Below are positions 34,561-60,249 of a DNA stretch of 64,000 nt, in pieces. Made by a program: the position numbers and the translations under genes. Origin of the DNA: Taeniopygia guttata (Eukaryota > Chordata > Aves > Passeriformes > Estrildidae); assembly GCF_048771995.1 (NCBI RefSeq), contig NC_133050.1, forward strand, positions 6,434,501 through 6,498,500. The letters run 5' to 3'. Below the pieces are notes generated by a model that was not told the DNA's origin, did not search any database, and saw only the letters and a list, made by a program, of their open reading frames with translations. Position 1 is the stretch's first letter. Every line of letters begins with the position of its first letter.

Positions 34561-37500
34561 ATGGCGGCGGAGCCGGGCCCGGGCGCGGGGCCGGACACGG
34601 AGCTGGAGGAGCTGCTGGAGAGTGAGGGGGGACCGGGGGGAACCGGGGGGAACCGGGGGAACCGGGGGGCACTGCGGGGTGGGGGGGCTGCGCGGCGTTG
34701 GGGGCGATGGGGGCCATGGGGTGAGGGGGGGTCTGGGGTTATTGGGGTGAGGGGGGGTCAGGGATTATTGGGGTGAGGGGGTCTGGGGTTATTGGGGTGA
34801 GGGGGGTTCTGGGGGGGTAATTGGGGTGAGGGGGGGTCTGGGGTAATTGGGGTGAGGGGGGGTCTGGGGTTATTGGGGTGAGGGGGGGTCTGAGATCATT
34901 GGGGTGAGGGGGTCTGGGGTTATTGGGGTGAGGGGGTCTGGGGTTATTGGGGTGAGGGGGTCTGGGGTAATTGGGGTGAGGGGGGGGTCTGGGGGTTATT
35001 GGGGTGAGGGGGTCTGGGGTTACTGGGGTGCAGTTTTGGGGGTAAGGATTATTGGGGTGCAGTTTTGGTGTGCAGTTTTAGGGGTAGGGGTTATTGGGGT
35101 GCAGTTTGGGGTAGGGTTTATTGGGGTGAGGGGGGGTCTGGGGGTAATTGGGGTGAGGGGGGGTCTGGGGTTATTGGGGTGAGGGGAGGTCTGGGGTTAT
35201 TGGGGTGAGTGGGTCTGGGGTTATTGGGGTGAGGGGGTCTGGGGTGTTATTGGGGTGAGGGGGGTCTGGGGTTATTGGGGTGAGGGGGGGGTCTGGGATT
35301 ATTGGGGTGAGGGGGTCTGGGGTTATTGGGGTGAGGGGGGGTCTGGGGTTATTGGGGTGAGAGAATCTGGGGTAATTGGGGTGGGGGGGGTCTGGGATTA
35401 TTGGGGTGAGGGGTTGTGGGGTTATTGGGGTGAGGGGATCTGGGGTTATTGGGGTGAGGGGGGTCTGGGGTTATTGGGGTGCAGTTTTAGGGGTAGGGAC
35501 TATTGGGGTGCAGTTTGGGGTGCAGTTTTGGGGGTGGTGATTATTGGGGTGCAGTTTTGGGGGTGGTGATATTGGAGTGCATTTTTGTGGTGCAGTTTTG
35601 GGGGTGCTGATATTGGGGTGCAGTTTGGGGCGCAGTTTTAACCCACACACACTTCGGCTCCATCCAGCCGGTACTGTGGGGGTACCTCCCCCTTTCCCCA
35701 CCCCATTTTGGGGCTCCCTGACCCCACAACCCCCCGCAGGTGCCCTGGACGACTTCGAGCGCAGCCGCCCCGCGCCGCCCCCCGCTCCCGCCTCCGTCCG
35801 AGCCCCCTCCCCGCCTTCCTCCGAGGTGGGCACCCCAAAAAGGCCGCGGGGCGCGGCGGGCAGCGGCGGGGCGCGCTGACCCCGCTGCAGGGCTCGCTCT
35901 TCTCCTCGCAGGAGAGGTTCTTCCAGGAGCTCTTCGAGGGCGAGCTGGCGGCGCAGGCGGCCGCCGAGTTCCAGGAGGCCATGCAGGAGCTGGCCCGCCA
36001 GGAGCCCCAGCTGGTCCAGCAGTTCCAGAAGCTCTCGGAGGCTGCGGGGAAAGTCGGTGAGGGGGGTGGGCACCGGGGGCATTCCGGGCGGGAATGGGGG
36101 TCCCGGGCCTGCCCCGCTCCCTGGCACACCTGGAGATGTGCCCCGGTTTGGGATCGGGGGCAGGGACCCAGTGGGACACCCCGCTATTCCCACTATTCCC
36201 AATTCCATCTGGAATTGTTCCATCCATTTGGGACTGGGGACAATACCCCAGTGGGACACCCCATTATTCCCATTATTCCCCATTCCCAACCCCATCCCAA
36301 CCCATTCCCAACCCATTCCCATTCCCAAACCCTGTTCCCATTCCCAAACCCCGTTCCCATTCCAAAACCCCATTCCCAAACCCCATCCCATTCCCATTTC
36401 CACCCCATCCCAAACCCTGTTCCCATTCCCAAATCCCATTCCCGACCCTGTTCCCATTCCCAAACCCCATTCCCAAACCCCATTCCCAACTCCATTCCCA
36501 ACTCCATTTCCAACCCCATTCCCAAACCCCATCCCAACCCCATCCCAAATCATTCCCAACCCCATCCCAACTCATTCTCAAACCCCATTCCCATTCCCAA
36601 ACCCCGTTCCCGCAGGCAGCGATGCGGCCTCGCAGCAGGAATTCACCTCCTGCCTCAAGGAGACCCTGAGCGGGCTGGCCAAGAACGCCAATGACCTCCA
36701 GGTACTCCCTGCCAGCCCTTCCCGGGGCTCCCGGGGCTCCCGGGGCTCTCCCGGGGCTCCCGGGGCTCTCCAGGGGCTCTCCCGGGGCTGTCCCCGGGCT
36801 CTCCCGGGGCTCAGGGCTCCGGTGTCCCGCAGAATTCCCCGGGCTCCGAGGAGGAGCTGGCCAAGGCCCTGGAGGGGCTGGGGCTGGAGGAGGGCGGCGG
36901 GGACGGCGTCCTGCCCGTCATGCGCAGCATCATGGAGTCCCTGCTGTCCAAGGACGTGCTCTACCCCTCCCTCAAGGAGATCACCGAGAAGGTGGGGCCC
37001 CAAAATCCGGGAAGAACCCCAAAATCCGGGAGGGCACCCCAAAAAACCTAGGGGGAACCTTTGGGGCATGGGAAATGTGTGGTGGTCATGGGGACTTCAT
37101 GCAGTCCCCGCTCTCCAAGGATGTGCTCTGCCCCTCTCTCAAGGAGATCACTGAGAAGGTGGGGCCCCAAAATCCGGGAGGAACCCCAAAAACCGGGAGG
37201 AACCACAAAAACCGGGAGGAACCCCAAAAAACCTAGGGGGAACCCTTGGGGCATGAAAAATGTGTGGTGGTCATGGGGACTTCATGCAGTCCCCATTGTC
37301 CAAGGACGTGCTCTGCCCCTCCCTAAAGAACATCACTGAGAAGGTGACACCCCAAGATCCGTGAGGAGCCCCAAAAACCGGGAGGGCACCCCAAAAAACC
37401 TAGGGGGAACCCTTGGGGCATGGGAAATGTGTGGTGGTCATGGGGACTTCATGCAGTCCCCGCTGTCCAAGGATGTGCTCTGCCCCTCCCTCAAGGAGAT

Positions 37501-39690
37501 CACTGAGAAGGTGGGGCCCCAAAATCTGGGAGGAACCTCAATATGGGGGGAACCCCAAAATCCGGGAGGGCACCCCAAAAAACCTAGTGGGAATCCTTGG
37601 GACATGGGAGATGTGTGGTGGTCATGGGGACTTCATGCAGTTCCCGCTGTCCAAGGACGTGCTCTGCCCCTCCCTGAAGAACATCACTGAGAAGGGGACA
37701 CCCCAAGATCCGGGAGGAACCCCAAAATCCGGGAGGAACCACAAAAACCGGGAGGGCACCCCAAAAAAACCTGGGGAGGGTCCCTGGGGGACGTGGTGCA
37801 TTCCCTACTGTGCAGGGATGTGCTTTGTCCCTTGACCCCTTGTGGGGGTCATCCCCAGGGCCGTCCTGGGACATTTTCTCCAGGATATTGGGGTTCCTGT
37901 GGGGGATTTGGGGGTTCCACGGGGGATTTGGGGGTTCCACGGGGGATTTGGGGGTTCCCTCAATGTCCCCAGTGCCTGGAGTGACTGCAGCAGCACGAGG
38001 GGTCCCTGTCCTCAGAGCAGCGGGTGCAGTTTGGGGCGCTGATGGGGCTGGGATTGGCTGGGATCTGGGGGTTCCATGAGGGATTTTGGGGTCCCCTCGA
38101 TGTCCCCTCGATGTCCCCAGTACCCGGAGTGGCTCCGGCAGCACGAGGGCTCGCTGTCCCCGGAGCAGCGGGCGCGGTTCGGGGCTCAGCAGGCGCTGAT
38201 GCTGCGGATCTGCGCGGAGCTGGAGCGGGAGCGGCCGGAGGAGCCCGAGGGGCAGCGCCGGGAGCGCTTCGAGACCCTGCTGGACCTGATGCAGCAGGTA
38301 GGGCCCGGGCGGGGCGGCGACCGGGGCCGCCCTGACCCCCGTGTCCGTCTGTCCCACCCCCGTGTCCGTCTGTCCCACCCCCGTGTCCCTCTGTCCCACC
38401 CTCTGTCCCACCCGTGTCCGTCTGTCCCACCCCCGTGTCCCTCTGTCCCCCCCCATGTCCGTCTGTCCCCCCCCATGTCCCCGTGTCCCCTCCTTGTGTC
38501 CCCTCACAGCTGCAGGACCTGGGCCACCCCCCCAAGGAGCTGGCAGGGGACACGGTGAGTGTGTGGGGACACCCCGAAAGGGTTTGGGGTGGGGAACTGG
38601 GGGGACCCCAAAGCCTTTGGGGTGGCCCTATAGATTCGGGGGGCCCCAAATAGTTTGGGGTGGCCCTATAGATTCAGGGGGCCCCAAAGGGTTTGGGGTG
38701 GCCCTATAGATTCAGGGGGCCCCAAAGGGTTTGGGGTGGCCCTATAGATTCAGGGGGCCCCAAAGGGTTTGGGGTGGCCCTATAGATTTGGGGGACCCCA
38801 AAGGGTTTGGGGTGGCCCTATAGATTCAGGGGACCCCACAGGGTTTGGGGTGGTTCTATAGATTTGGGGGACCCCAAAGGGTTTGGGGTGACCTCATAGA
38901 TTTGGGGGATCCCAAAGGGTTTGGGGTGACCGCATAGAAATGGAGTGAGTCGATAGAATTGGGGTGACCCCATATATTTTGGGTGATGTAATAGATTTGG
39001 GGCGCCCCCCAGCTTTGGGGTACCCCAGTTTTTGGGGTGCCCCAGTTTTGGGGTGCCCCATAGCTGTGGGGTGATGTAAGAGATTTGGGGTGCCCCATGG
39101 CTGTGGGGTGGTGAGTTTTGGGGTGTCCTGGTTTTGGGTTGCCCCATGGCTTTGGGGTGGCCGTTGTTGGGGTGCCCGTTTTTGGGGTGCCCTGTGGCTT
39201 TGGGGTGGCCGTTGTTGGGGTGCCCGTTTTTGGGGTGCCCCATGGCTTTGGGGTGCCCGTTTTTGGGGTGCCCCATGGCTTTGGGGTGCCCCGTGGCTTT
39301 GGGGTGGCCGTTTTTGGGGTGGCCGTTTTTGGGGTGCCCCATGGCTTTGGGGTGCCCGTTTTTGGGGTGGCCGTTTTTGGGTTGCCCCATGGCTTTGGGG
39401 TGGCCGTTGGGGTGCCCGTTTTTGGGGTGCCCGTTTTTGGGGTACCCAGATTTGGGGTGCCCGTTTTTGGGTTGCCCATGGCTTTGGGTGCCCGTTTTTG
39501 GGGTGCCCCATGGCTTTGGGGTGCCCGTTTTTGGGGTGCCCGTTTTTGGGATGCCCATGGCTTTGGGGTGCCCGTTTTTGGGATGCCCATGGCTTTGGGG
39601 TGCCCGTTTTTGGGGTGACCCCTGTCCCCACAGCCTGCAGGCCTGGAGCTGCCGGGGGGGCTGTCGGGGGAGCAGTGCCGCCTCATGTAG
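34561..39690 (+). CDS. PEX19: PEX19, peroxisomal membrane protein chaperone (8 exons)
   Basis: Cytosolic, farnesylated receptor that binds newly made peroxisomal membrane proteins and docks on PEX3. Exons 34561-34621, 35740-35825, 35891-36056, 36616-36701, 36833-36991, 38121-38297, 38510-38554 and 39634-39690 total 837 nt (278 residues; human 299), all GT-AG. The N-terminal PEX3-binding segment [14 protein letters not shown], the helix [53 protein letters not shown] and YPEWL are family hallmarks. The C-terminus CRLM is a CAAX farnesylation box (human CLIM). The linker before it is about ten residues shorter than in human. Intron 5 contains four extra copies of the end of exon 5 and a decayed copy of the start of exon 6. 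Confidence 0.96.
34730..35540. repeat. PEX19 intron 1 minisatellite
   Basis: About 30 copies of a 24-26-base unit of the type 'ggggtctggggttattgggg' plus 'tgag'. Confidence 0.93.
36270..36610. repeat. PEX19 intron 3 'ccattcccaaacccc' repeats
   Basis: Short 13-17-base C/A-rich repeats that reach the exon 4 acceptor at 36615. Confidence 0.88.
37105..37694 (+). repeat. PEX19: Four duplicated copies of the PEX19 exon 5 end
   Basis: 54-nt copies at 37105-37158, 37290-37343, 37457-37510 and 37641-37694 match exon 5 at 36938-36991. Each is preceded by TTCATGCAG and encodes (S/F)[12 protein letters not shown](E/N)ITEK in phase 0. The first three are followed by GTGGGG, GTGACA and GTGGGG; the fourth has GG instead of GT. 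Spacings of 167/185/167/184 indicate a dimer of about 352 bases. Confidence 0.92.
37973..38042 (+). pseudogene. PEX19: Decayed duplicate of the PEX19 exon 6 start
   Basis: After an acceptor-like TGTCCCCAG, about 70 bases align with exon 6 (gcagcacgagggg...gagcagcgggtgcag), but the frame meets a TGA at the fourth codon. It sits about 150 bases before the real exon 6. Confidence 0.8.
38575..39600. repeat. PEX19 intron 7 repeats
   Basis: The first half is a roughly 42-base unit (gtttggggtggccctataga plus ttcagggggccccaaa). The second half is 'tgccccatggctttggggtg' alternating with 'gcccgtttttggggtg'. Confidence 0.9.
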
Positions 39691-39862
39691 GGCACTTTTG
39701 GGGTGCCCCACGTCCGACCCCGAACGAGGCCGAAGAGGAGCCCGGCGGGGCTGGGATCCCCCTGGGACCCTCCCCGCACCCCAACTTTGGGGTTTTGGGG
39801 GGTGGGGGGCGCAGAGACCCCCCCAGAACAGGGACGGGTCCCCCCCTCACCCCCGTGACCCC

Positions 39863-39868
39863 AATAAA
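39863..39868 (+). terminator. PEX19: PEX19 polyadenylation signal AATAAA
   Basis: AATAAA 173 bases after the TAG stop, just before a minisatellite. Confidence 0.85.
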
Positions 39869-39894
39869 GAGCTGGTGATGGGAACGGCTGCGCT

Positions 39895-40530
39895 GCGGTG
39901 GGGACATTGGGGACGCTATGGGGACATTGGGGACATTATGGGGACAGCAGGGGGGACACTATGGGGACATCGAGGGGCCTGTGGGGACATTGGGGACAAT
40001 ATGGGGACATTGGGGACACTATGGGGACATTGGGGACCTGTGGGGACATCAGGGACACTATGGGGACATTGGGGACACTATGGGGACATTGGGGGAGACA
40101 CTATGGGGACATTGGGGGGGACACTATGGGGACACCGGGGGGACACTATGGGGACATCGGGGACACTATGGGGACATTGGGGACACTATGGGGACATTGG
40201 GGGGGACACTATGGGGACATCGGGGGGGACACTATGGGGACATTGGGGGGGACACTATGGGGACACCGGGGGGACACTATGGGGACATCGGGGACACTAT
40301 GGGGACATTGGGGACACTATGGGGACATTGGGGGGGACCTTATGGGGACATTGGGGGGACACTATGGGGACATCGGGGACATTAGGGACACTATGGGGAC
40401 ATCAGGGGGGACACTATGGGGACAGCGGGGGGGGACACTATGGGGACATTGGGGGGCCTAAGGGACATTGGGGACACTATGGGGACACCGGGGGCCCTGT
40501 GGGGACATTGGGGGCCCTATAGGGACACTA
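39895..40530. repeat. 20-bp 'actatggggacattggggac' minisatellite
   Basis: About 30 copies between PEX19 and DCAF8, G-rich on the plus strand. Confidence 0.95.
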
Positions 40531-41015
40531 GGGGCCCTACAGAAATGGGGTGACCCTACAGGGACATTGAAGTGGTCACAGTGCCCCTAAGCGGGCGTGA
40601 CCCCACAACAGTACGGGGGACACACAGTGACCCTACAACACCATGGGTGACCCTACAACAGCACAGGGTGACCCTACAGTGACCCTACAACAACACAGGG
40701 GTGACCCTACAGTGACCCTACAACACTGAGGGTCACAGGGCCACCCTACTGCACTGGGGGGGACGTGAAGTGACCCTAAACAGGGGTGACCCTACAACAA
40801 CATTGGGGTGACCCCACAGTGACCTTAAACACGGGTGACCCTGCAGTGACCCTAAACACAGGCTGACCCCATAACCCCACTGGGGTGACCCCGAAGTGAC
40901 CCCATAACCCCAATGGGACCCCACAATGACCTTATAACCCATTGGGGTGACCCCACAGTGACCCCATAGCCCCATTGGGGTGACCCCACAGTGACCCCAT
41001 AGCCCCATTGGGGAC
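40531..41015. repeat. 'gaccctacaacaacac' and 'ccccattggggtgaccccac' repeats
   Basis: Two related tandem blocks of about 20-40-base units, ending just before the DCAF8 CpG island. Confidence 0.88.
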
Positions 41016-41029
41016 ACCCCACAGTTCCG

Positions 41030-41540
41030 GGGGGGGTGGGGGGAACAGCGCCGTTCCCATGGCAACGCCGGGCCGGGGGGGGAGAATGGCGCCGTTCCCA
41101 TGGCAACGCCGTGGGTGGTGGGGGGGCGCCCCCGTCGCTGCTGCGCAACGGCCGCTGCCGTAAAGCGTCGCCCGCGGTGCCGCAAAAGCGCCGCGCGGTG
41201 CCGCCAAGCGCGGCGGCGGGGGCGGTGCGTTCAAGATGGCGGCGGCGGGGCCCGGTCCCGGGAGCGGCGCCGGAGCGGCCGGGGGGACCCGCGGCGGCCG
41301 CCACTGAGCCCGGCCGCACCCCCCGGCACCGGCCGGGAGCCTTCGGTGACGCTCGGGTCGGTGCGCGGCCTCCGCCGGGGCCGCTGCGGCCGCGGCCGCC
41401 GCGGGCTCGGGCCTGGCCCGGCCCCGGGGGGGGATCCCGGGAGGGGCGGGACGGGCCCGGGGGGAGATTTGGGGGGACCCCGAGGGGTCGGGGGGGCTCG
41501 GGGCGAGCCGCGGAGCGAGACCGGTGCGGGTTGGGGGGAC
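41030..41540 (+). promoter_or_regulatory. DCAF8: DCAF8 CpG-island promoter and first non-coding exon
   Basis: CpG-dense. It has two X-box-type palindromes, GTTCCCATGGCAAC, at 41053-41066 and 41094-41107 within a duplicated segment of about 41 bases, and a YY1-type CAAGATGGCGGC at 41232-41243. The ATG of that motif at 41236 opens only a short frame (24 codons with its stop), so it is likely 5' UTR. The donor of the first exon was not resolved. Confidence 0.55.
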
Positions 41541-41865
41541 CCTGAGGGGTTTTGGGGGGTCCTGGGGGGCTTTGGGGGGGACCCTGAGCCTCTGGGGGCG
41601 ATTTTGGGGGGTCCCTGGGGGATTTTGGGGGTCCCGGGGTGTCCTCGGGGGCTTTTGGGGGGACCCTGAAGCTCTGGCAGGGTTTTGGCGGACCCTGAGC
41701 GTTTTTGGGGGGTCCCTGAGGCTCTGGGGGCGGTTTTGGGGGACTCTGGGGGATTTTGGGGGGTCCTAAAAGGGTTTTGGGGGGGACCCTTGAGATTTTC
41801 CGGGAATTTGGGGGGGTCCCCAAATTTGGGGGTCCCTGACCTTTGACCCCACGCTCCCCCCCCAG

Positions 41866-41898
41866 CTCCAGCCCTGCTGTCCCCGGCACCTGGCCCAG
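41866..41898 (+). other. DCAF8: Probable 33-nt 5' UTR exon of DCAF8
   Basis: Bounded by CCCCCCCCAG and a strong GTGAGT donor, between the CpG island and the first coding exon. It has no start codon. Assignment is by position only. Confidence 0.45.
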
Positions 41899-42029
41899 GT
41901 GAGTGCGCCGGGGTTTAGGGGATTTTTGGGAGAGTTGGGGGATTTTTTGGGGGGTTTTTGGAGGATTTTGGGTTTTTGGGGGTTTTGGGAGGATTTTGGG
42001 ATTTGGGAGGGTTTGGGAAACTTTTGGGA

Positions 42030-42640
42030 ATGTTCCTGGGAATCCATCCCAAAGGATTTGGGGGATCCATCCTGAGGGATTTGGGGGATCCATCCCTGAG
42101 AAATTTGGGGATTTTATCCTAAAGGATTTGGGGGCTGCATCCCAAAAGATTTGGGGTCTCCATCCTGTGGGATTTGGGTTCTTTATCCCAAAGGATTTGG
42201 GGGATCCATCCCTGAGGATTTGGGGGTTTCATTCCTGAGGATCTGGGGGCTCCATCCTGAGGGATTTGGGGTCCCATCCCAGAGGATTTGGGGTCCCATC
42301 CTGTGGGATTTGGGGGATCCATTCCTGAGAAATTTGGGGATTTTATCCTAAAGGATTTGGGGGCTCCATCCCTGAGGATTTGGGGCCTCCCAGTTTTTCC
42401 TCCCAGTTTGTTTTTCCTCCCAGTTTTTCCTCCCATTTTTCTCCCAGTTTTTCCCCGTTCTCTCCCAAATTTTCTTCCATTTTTTCCCCATTCTCTCCCA
42501 GATTTTATCCCATTTTTCCCCATTCTTTCCCAGTTTTTCTCCCATTTTTTCCCCAGTCTCTCCCAGTTTTTCTCCCAGTTTTTCTCCCAGTTTTTCTCCC
42601 AGTTTTTCTCCCATTTTTTCCCCAGTCTCTCCCAGTTTGG
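42030..42640. repeat. 'ggatttgggggatccatcc' and 'cccagtttttctcccatttt' arrays
   Basis: Two consecutive short-unit arrays in the DCAF8 5' UTR intron. Confidence 0.85.
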
Positions 42641-43109
42641 AGGGGCAGCAGGGAGGCCGGATCCCGCTTCCAGAGGCTCTGGAATGCCCCGGGATGTTTT
42701 TGGGATATTTTTGGGAGCAGCAGCGTCAGCCTGAGCCTGTCCAGATGCGCTCAGGCAGCCGCGGAATCCCGGGATTTTGGGAGCATTCCCTGCAATTCCC
42801 AAATTTCCCACCCCCCTCTCTGGATCAGGAATGGATTCCAAAAATTGGGAAGCTCCTTCCCCATCCCTCACCTGAGAATGGGAGCAAAAAATTCCCGGGA
42901 TTGGAGTAAAAAAATGGTGGGGTTTGAAGGGGGAGGGGTAATTCCTGAGGTTGTGAGGGATTCCAGCAGAATTCCAAGGAATTCCATGGAATTCCAGGGC
43001 TCTGCTGCTGCCCATTCCCACAGAAATGGCTTTTTTTGGGAGGCTGGGGGACTGGCCCAGCTCTCCTGGAGAGATTCCAGAGGGAATTTTTGGTGGGAAT
43101 GTGTTTAAA

Positions 43110-43740
43110 GATGGATTTTTAGAATCCCAAATCCCTCAGGATCGAATTTTCCCGGGATGCTGAGCAGGGCTTGGGTGTCCTGGAGCATTCCTAGGTGGTT
43201 TTTCCATGGAAAATGGGAATTTTGGGAACAGCCAGGCCAGGCTTGGTTGTCCTGGGGCATTCTCAAATGGTTTTTCCGTGGAAAATTGGGAATTTTGGGA
43301 ACAGACTCAACCCCATGGGGCTCTGTGGCAGGTGGAAAAATGGGAATTTCGCGTGGGAATGTTCCAAAATGGATTTTTGGGATGACAAATCTCTTGGGAT
43401 CAGCTTTTCCCGGGATGCTGAGCAGGGCTTGGATGTCCTGGAGCATTCCCAGGTGGTTTTTCCATGGAAAATGGGAATTTTAGGAACAGACTCAACCAGG
43501 TGGGGCTCTGTGGCAGGTGGAAAAATGGGAATTTTGTGTGGGAATGTTCCAAAACGGATTTTTGAGATGACAAATCCCTCAGGATTGGATTTTCCCGGGA
43601 TGCTGAATGTCCTGGAGCATTCCCAGGTGTTTTTTTCCACGGAAAATGGGAATTTTGGCAACAGCCAGGCCAGGCTTGGGTGTCCTGGGGCATTCCCAGG
43701 TGGTTTTTTCCACAGAAAATGGGAATTTTGGGAGCGCCCA
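43110..43740. repeat. 'ggtttttccatggaaaatgg' repeats
   Basis: Alternating units of about 100-180 bases with landmarks 'gagcattcccaggtgg', 'ttccatggaaaatggg' and 'tgggatgttccaaaa'-like sequence. They end about 100 bases before the first coding exon. Confidence 0.85.
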
Positions 43741-43860
43741 CGGTGCCGGGGTGGGTTGGGGACAAGGGGACATCCTGTGGTGGCCGCTCCAGCTCCATGT
43801 CCTGGTGTCCCGGTGTCCCCATGTCCCTTGTCCCCGCAGGGATTCCCGCGGGAGGCGACG

Positions 43861-58809
<14,949 letters not shown>

Positions 58810-59785
58810 GCCCCCAAAAAAAACCCCAAAACCCCCAAAAAACCCCAAAAGGGGGGGCCCCTCCCCACTAACACTTGGAGCTTTGTATTGACCCTGTTCA
58901 GCCCCCCCCAAATTCCCAGTTTTCCCCCTTTTTTGGGGTCCCCTCCCCCCCGTTTTCCCCCTTTTTCCCCATTTTTCCCTTTTTTCCCCTTTTTTGGGGG
59001 TCCCCTCCCCCTTTTTCCCCCTTTTTTGGGGTCCCCCCACAGTTTGGGGAATATTTGGGGGGGGGGTTCTTTACTGCCTCCCCCTCCCAGTGTTTTTGGG
59101 ACCCCTCCCCCACCCTGAAGCGCCCCCTTTTTGGGGAAGGGGGGTCCCACCCCTTTTTCCTCATTTTTCCCTTTTTTCCTAATTTTCCCACCTTTTTCCC
59201 TCATTTTCCCACTTTTTCCCTCATTTTCCCACTTTTTCCCCTCCCCCCTTTTTTTCTCCTTTTTTTCCTCCATTTCCCCCCTTTTTCTTTTTCCCCCATT
59301 TTTCTTCCCCCTTTTTTCCATTTTTCCCCATTTTCCCCTTTTTTTCCCCATTTCCCCCTCTCTTCCCCCCCTTTTTTTCCTCTTTATTTTCTCCCTTTCC
59401 CCCCCACTTTTCCCCGTTTTGCCACCATTTCCCCCCGTTTTTTTTCCCCTCTTATTTCCCTTTTTTTCCCCCCAATTTTCCCCCACTTTCCCCCCACTTT
59501 TCCCCATTTCCCCCTTTTTTCCCCCATTTCCAGGGGGGTTTCCTCCCTCTGTACATAGCCGTGATTTGCACTTGGTTTGGCCCCTTTTTACCCCCCAAAA
59601 ACCCCCTTTAATTTCCCATTTCTTTTCACGGGGGAGGGGTTCAGGGGGGTTTTTTTTGGGGGGAAAAACCCCAAAATTTCCCTGTTTAGAGGCCTAATTT
59701 TATATTGTATTAAAAAAACCAAAAGGGCCCGGGAGTTCTCCCTGGCAGAGCTGTAAAAGTTGGGATATATATTATATATAAATGC
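58810..59785 (+). other. DCAF8: DCAF8 3' UTR
   Basis: Follows the TGA. It holds a long pyrimidine-rich low-complexity tract (about 59150-59530), then more ordinary sequence with 'ctgtacatagccgtgatttg' and 'tttatattgtattaaaa' before the polyadenylation signal. Confidence 0.75.
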
Positions 59786-59791
59786 AATAAA
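59786..59791 (+). terminator. DCAF8: DCAF8 polyadenylation signal AATAAA
   Basis: AATAAA in an AT-rich context (atatataaatgcaataaaaa), about 980 bases after the stop. Confidence 0.85.
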
Positions 59792-60243
59792 AACGACTCA
59801 ACGAGCCCCAGACTCCCCAAAATTTCTCTCCCACCCCCCCTAAACCTTCCCACTTTTCCTTTTTTATTTTTTTTCCCATTTTCCCCGGATTTTCCCCCAA
59901 AAACCCTGGCACAGAGCAGCTTTTTTCCATCTTTATCTATACACAGTCAGCACGGTCTGGGGGGAGGGGATTTGGGGTGGGGATTTGGGGTGGGGGAGGG
60001 AAATTGGGGTGGGGGGGACCCCCCAAAACCCATCCCGACGTTGGGAGGGGGGTCAAAAATGTCAATTTTTAACCAAATCCAGCGTTTTTCACAGAGCTTT
60101 GGGGACAATAAATAAAGGAAGGGGGAGGGGAAGGGATAAATTTTGGGAGGGGGGGGCACAAGGATAAATTTTGGGGGGGCACAGGGATAAATTTTGGGGA
60201 GTTTGGGGGACACACGAGCCGGCGGCTGCTGCGGGTTTTAGCT

Positions 60244-60249
60244 TTTATT
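60244..60249 (-). terminator. PEA15: Candidate PEA15 polyadenylation signal
   Basis: The plus strand TTTATT reads AATAAA on the minus strand, about 1.5 kb after the PEA15 stop. A later end near 59920-59950 is also possible. Confidence 0.5.

Noticed and set aside
41236-41307. ATGGCGGCGG as the DCAF8 start codon
   Set aside because: The frame stops after 23 codons, and the conserved DCAF8 N-terminus starts at 43861. It is better read as a YY1 motif and short upstream frame.
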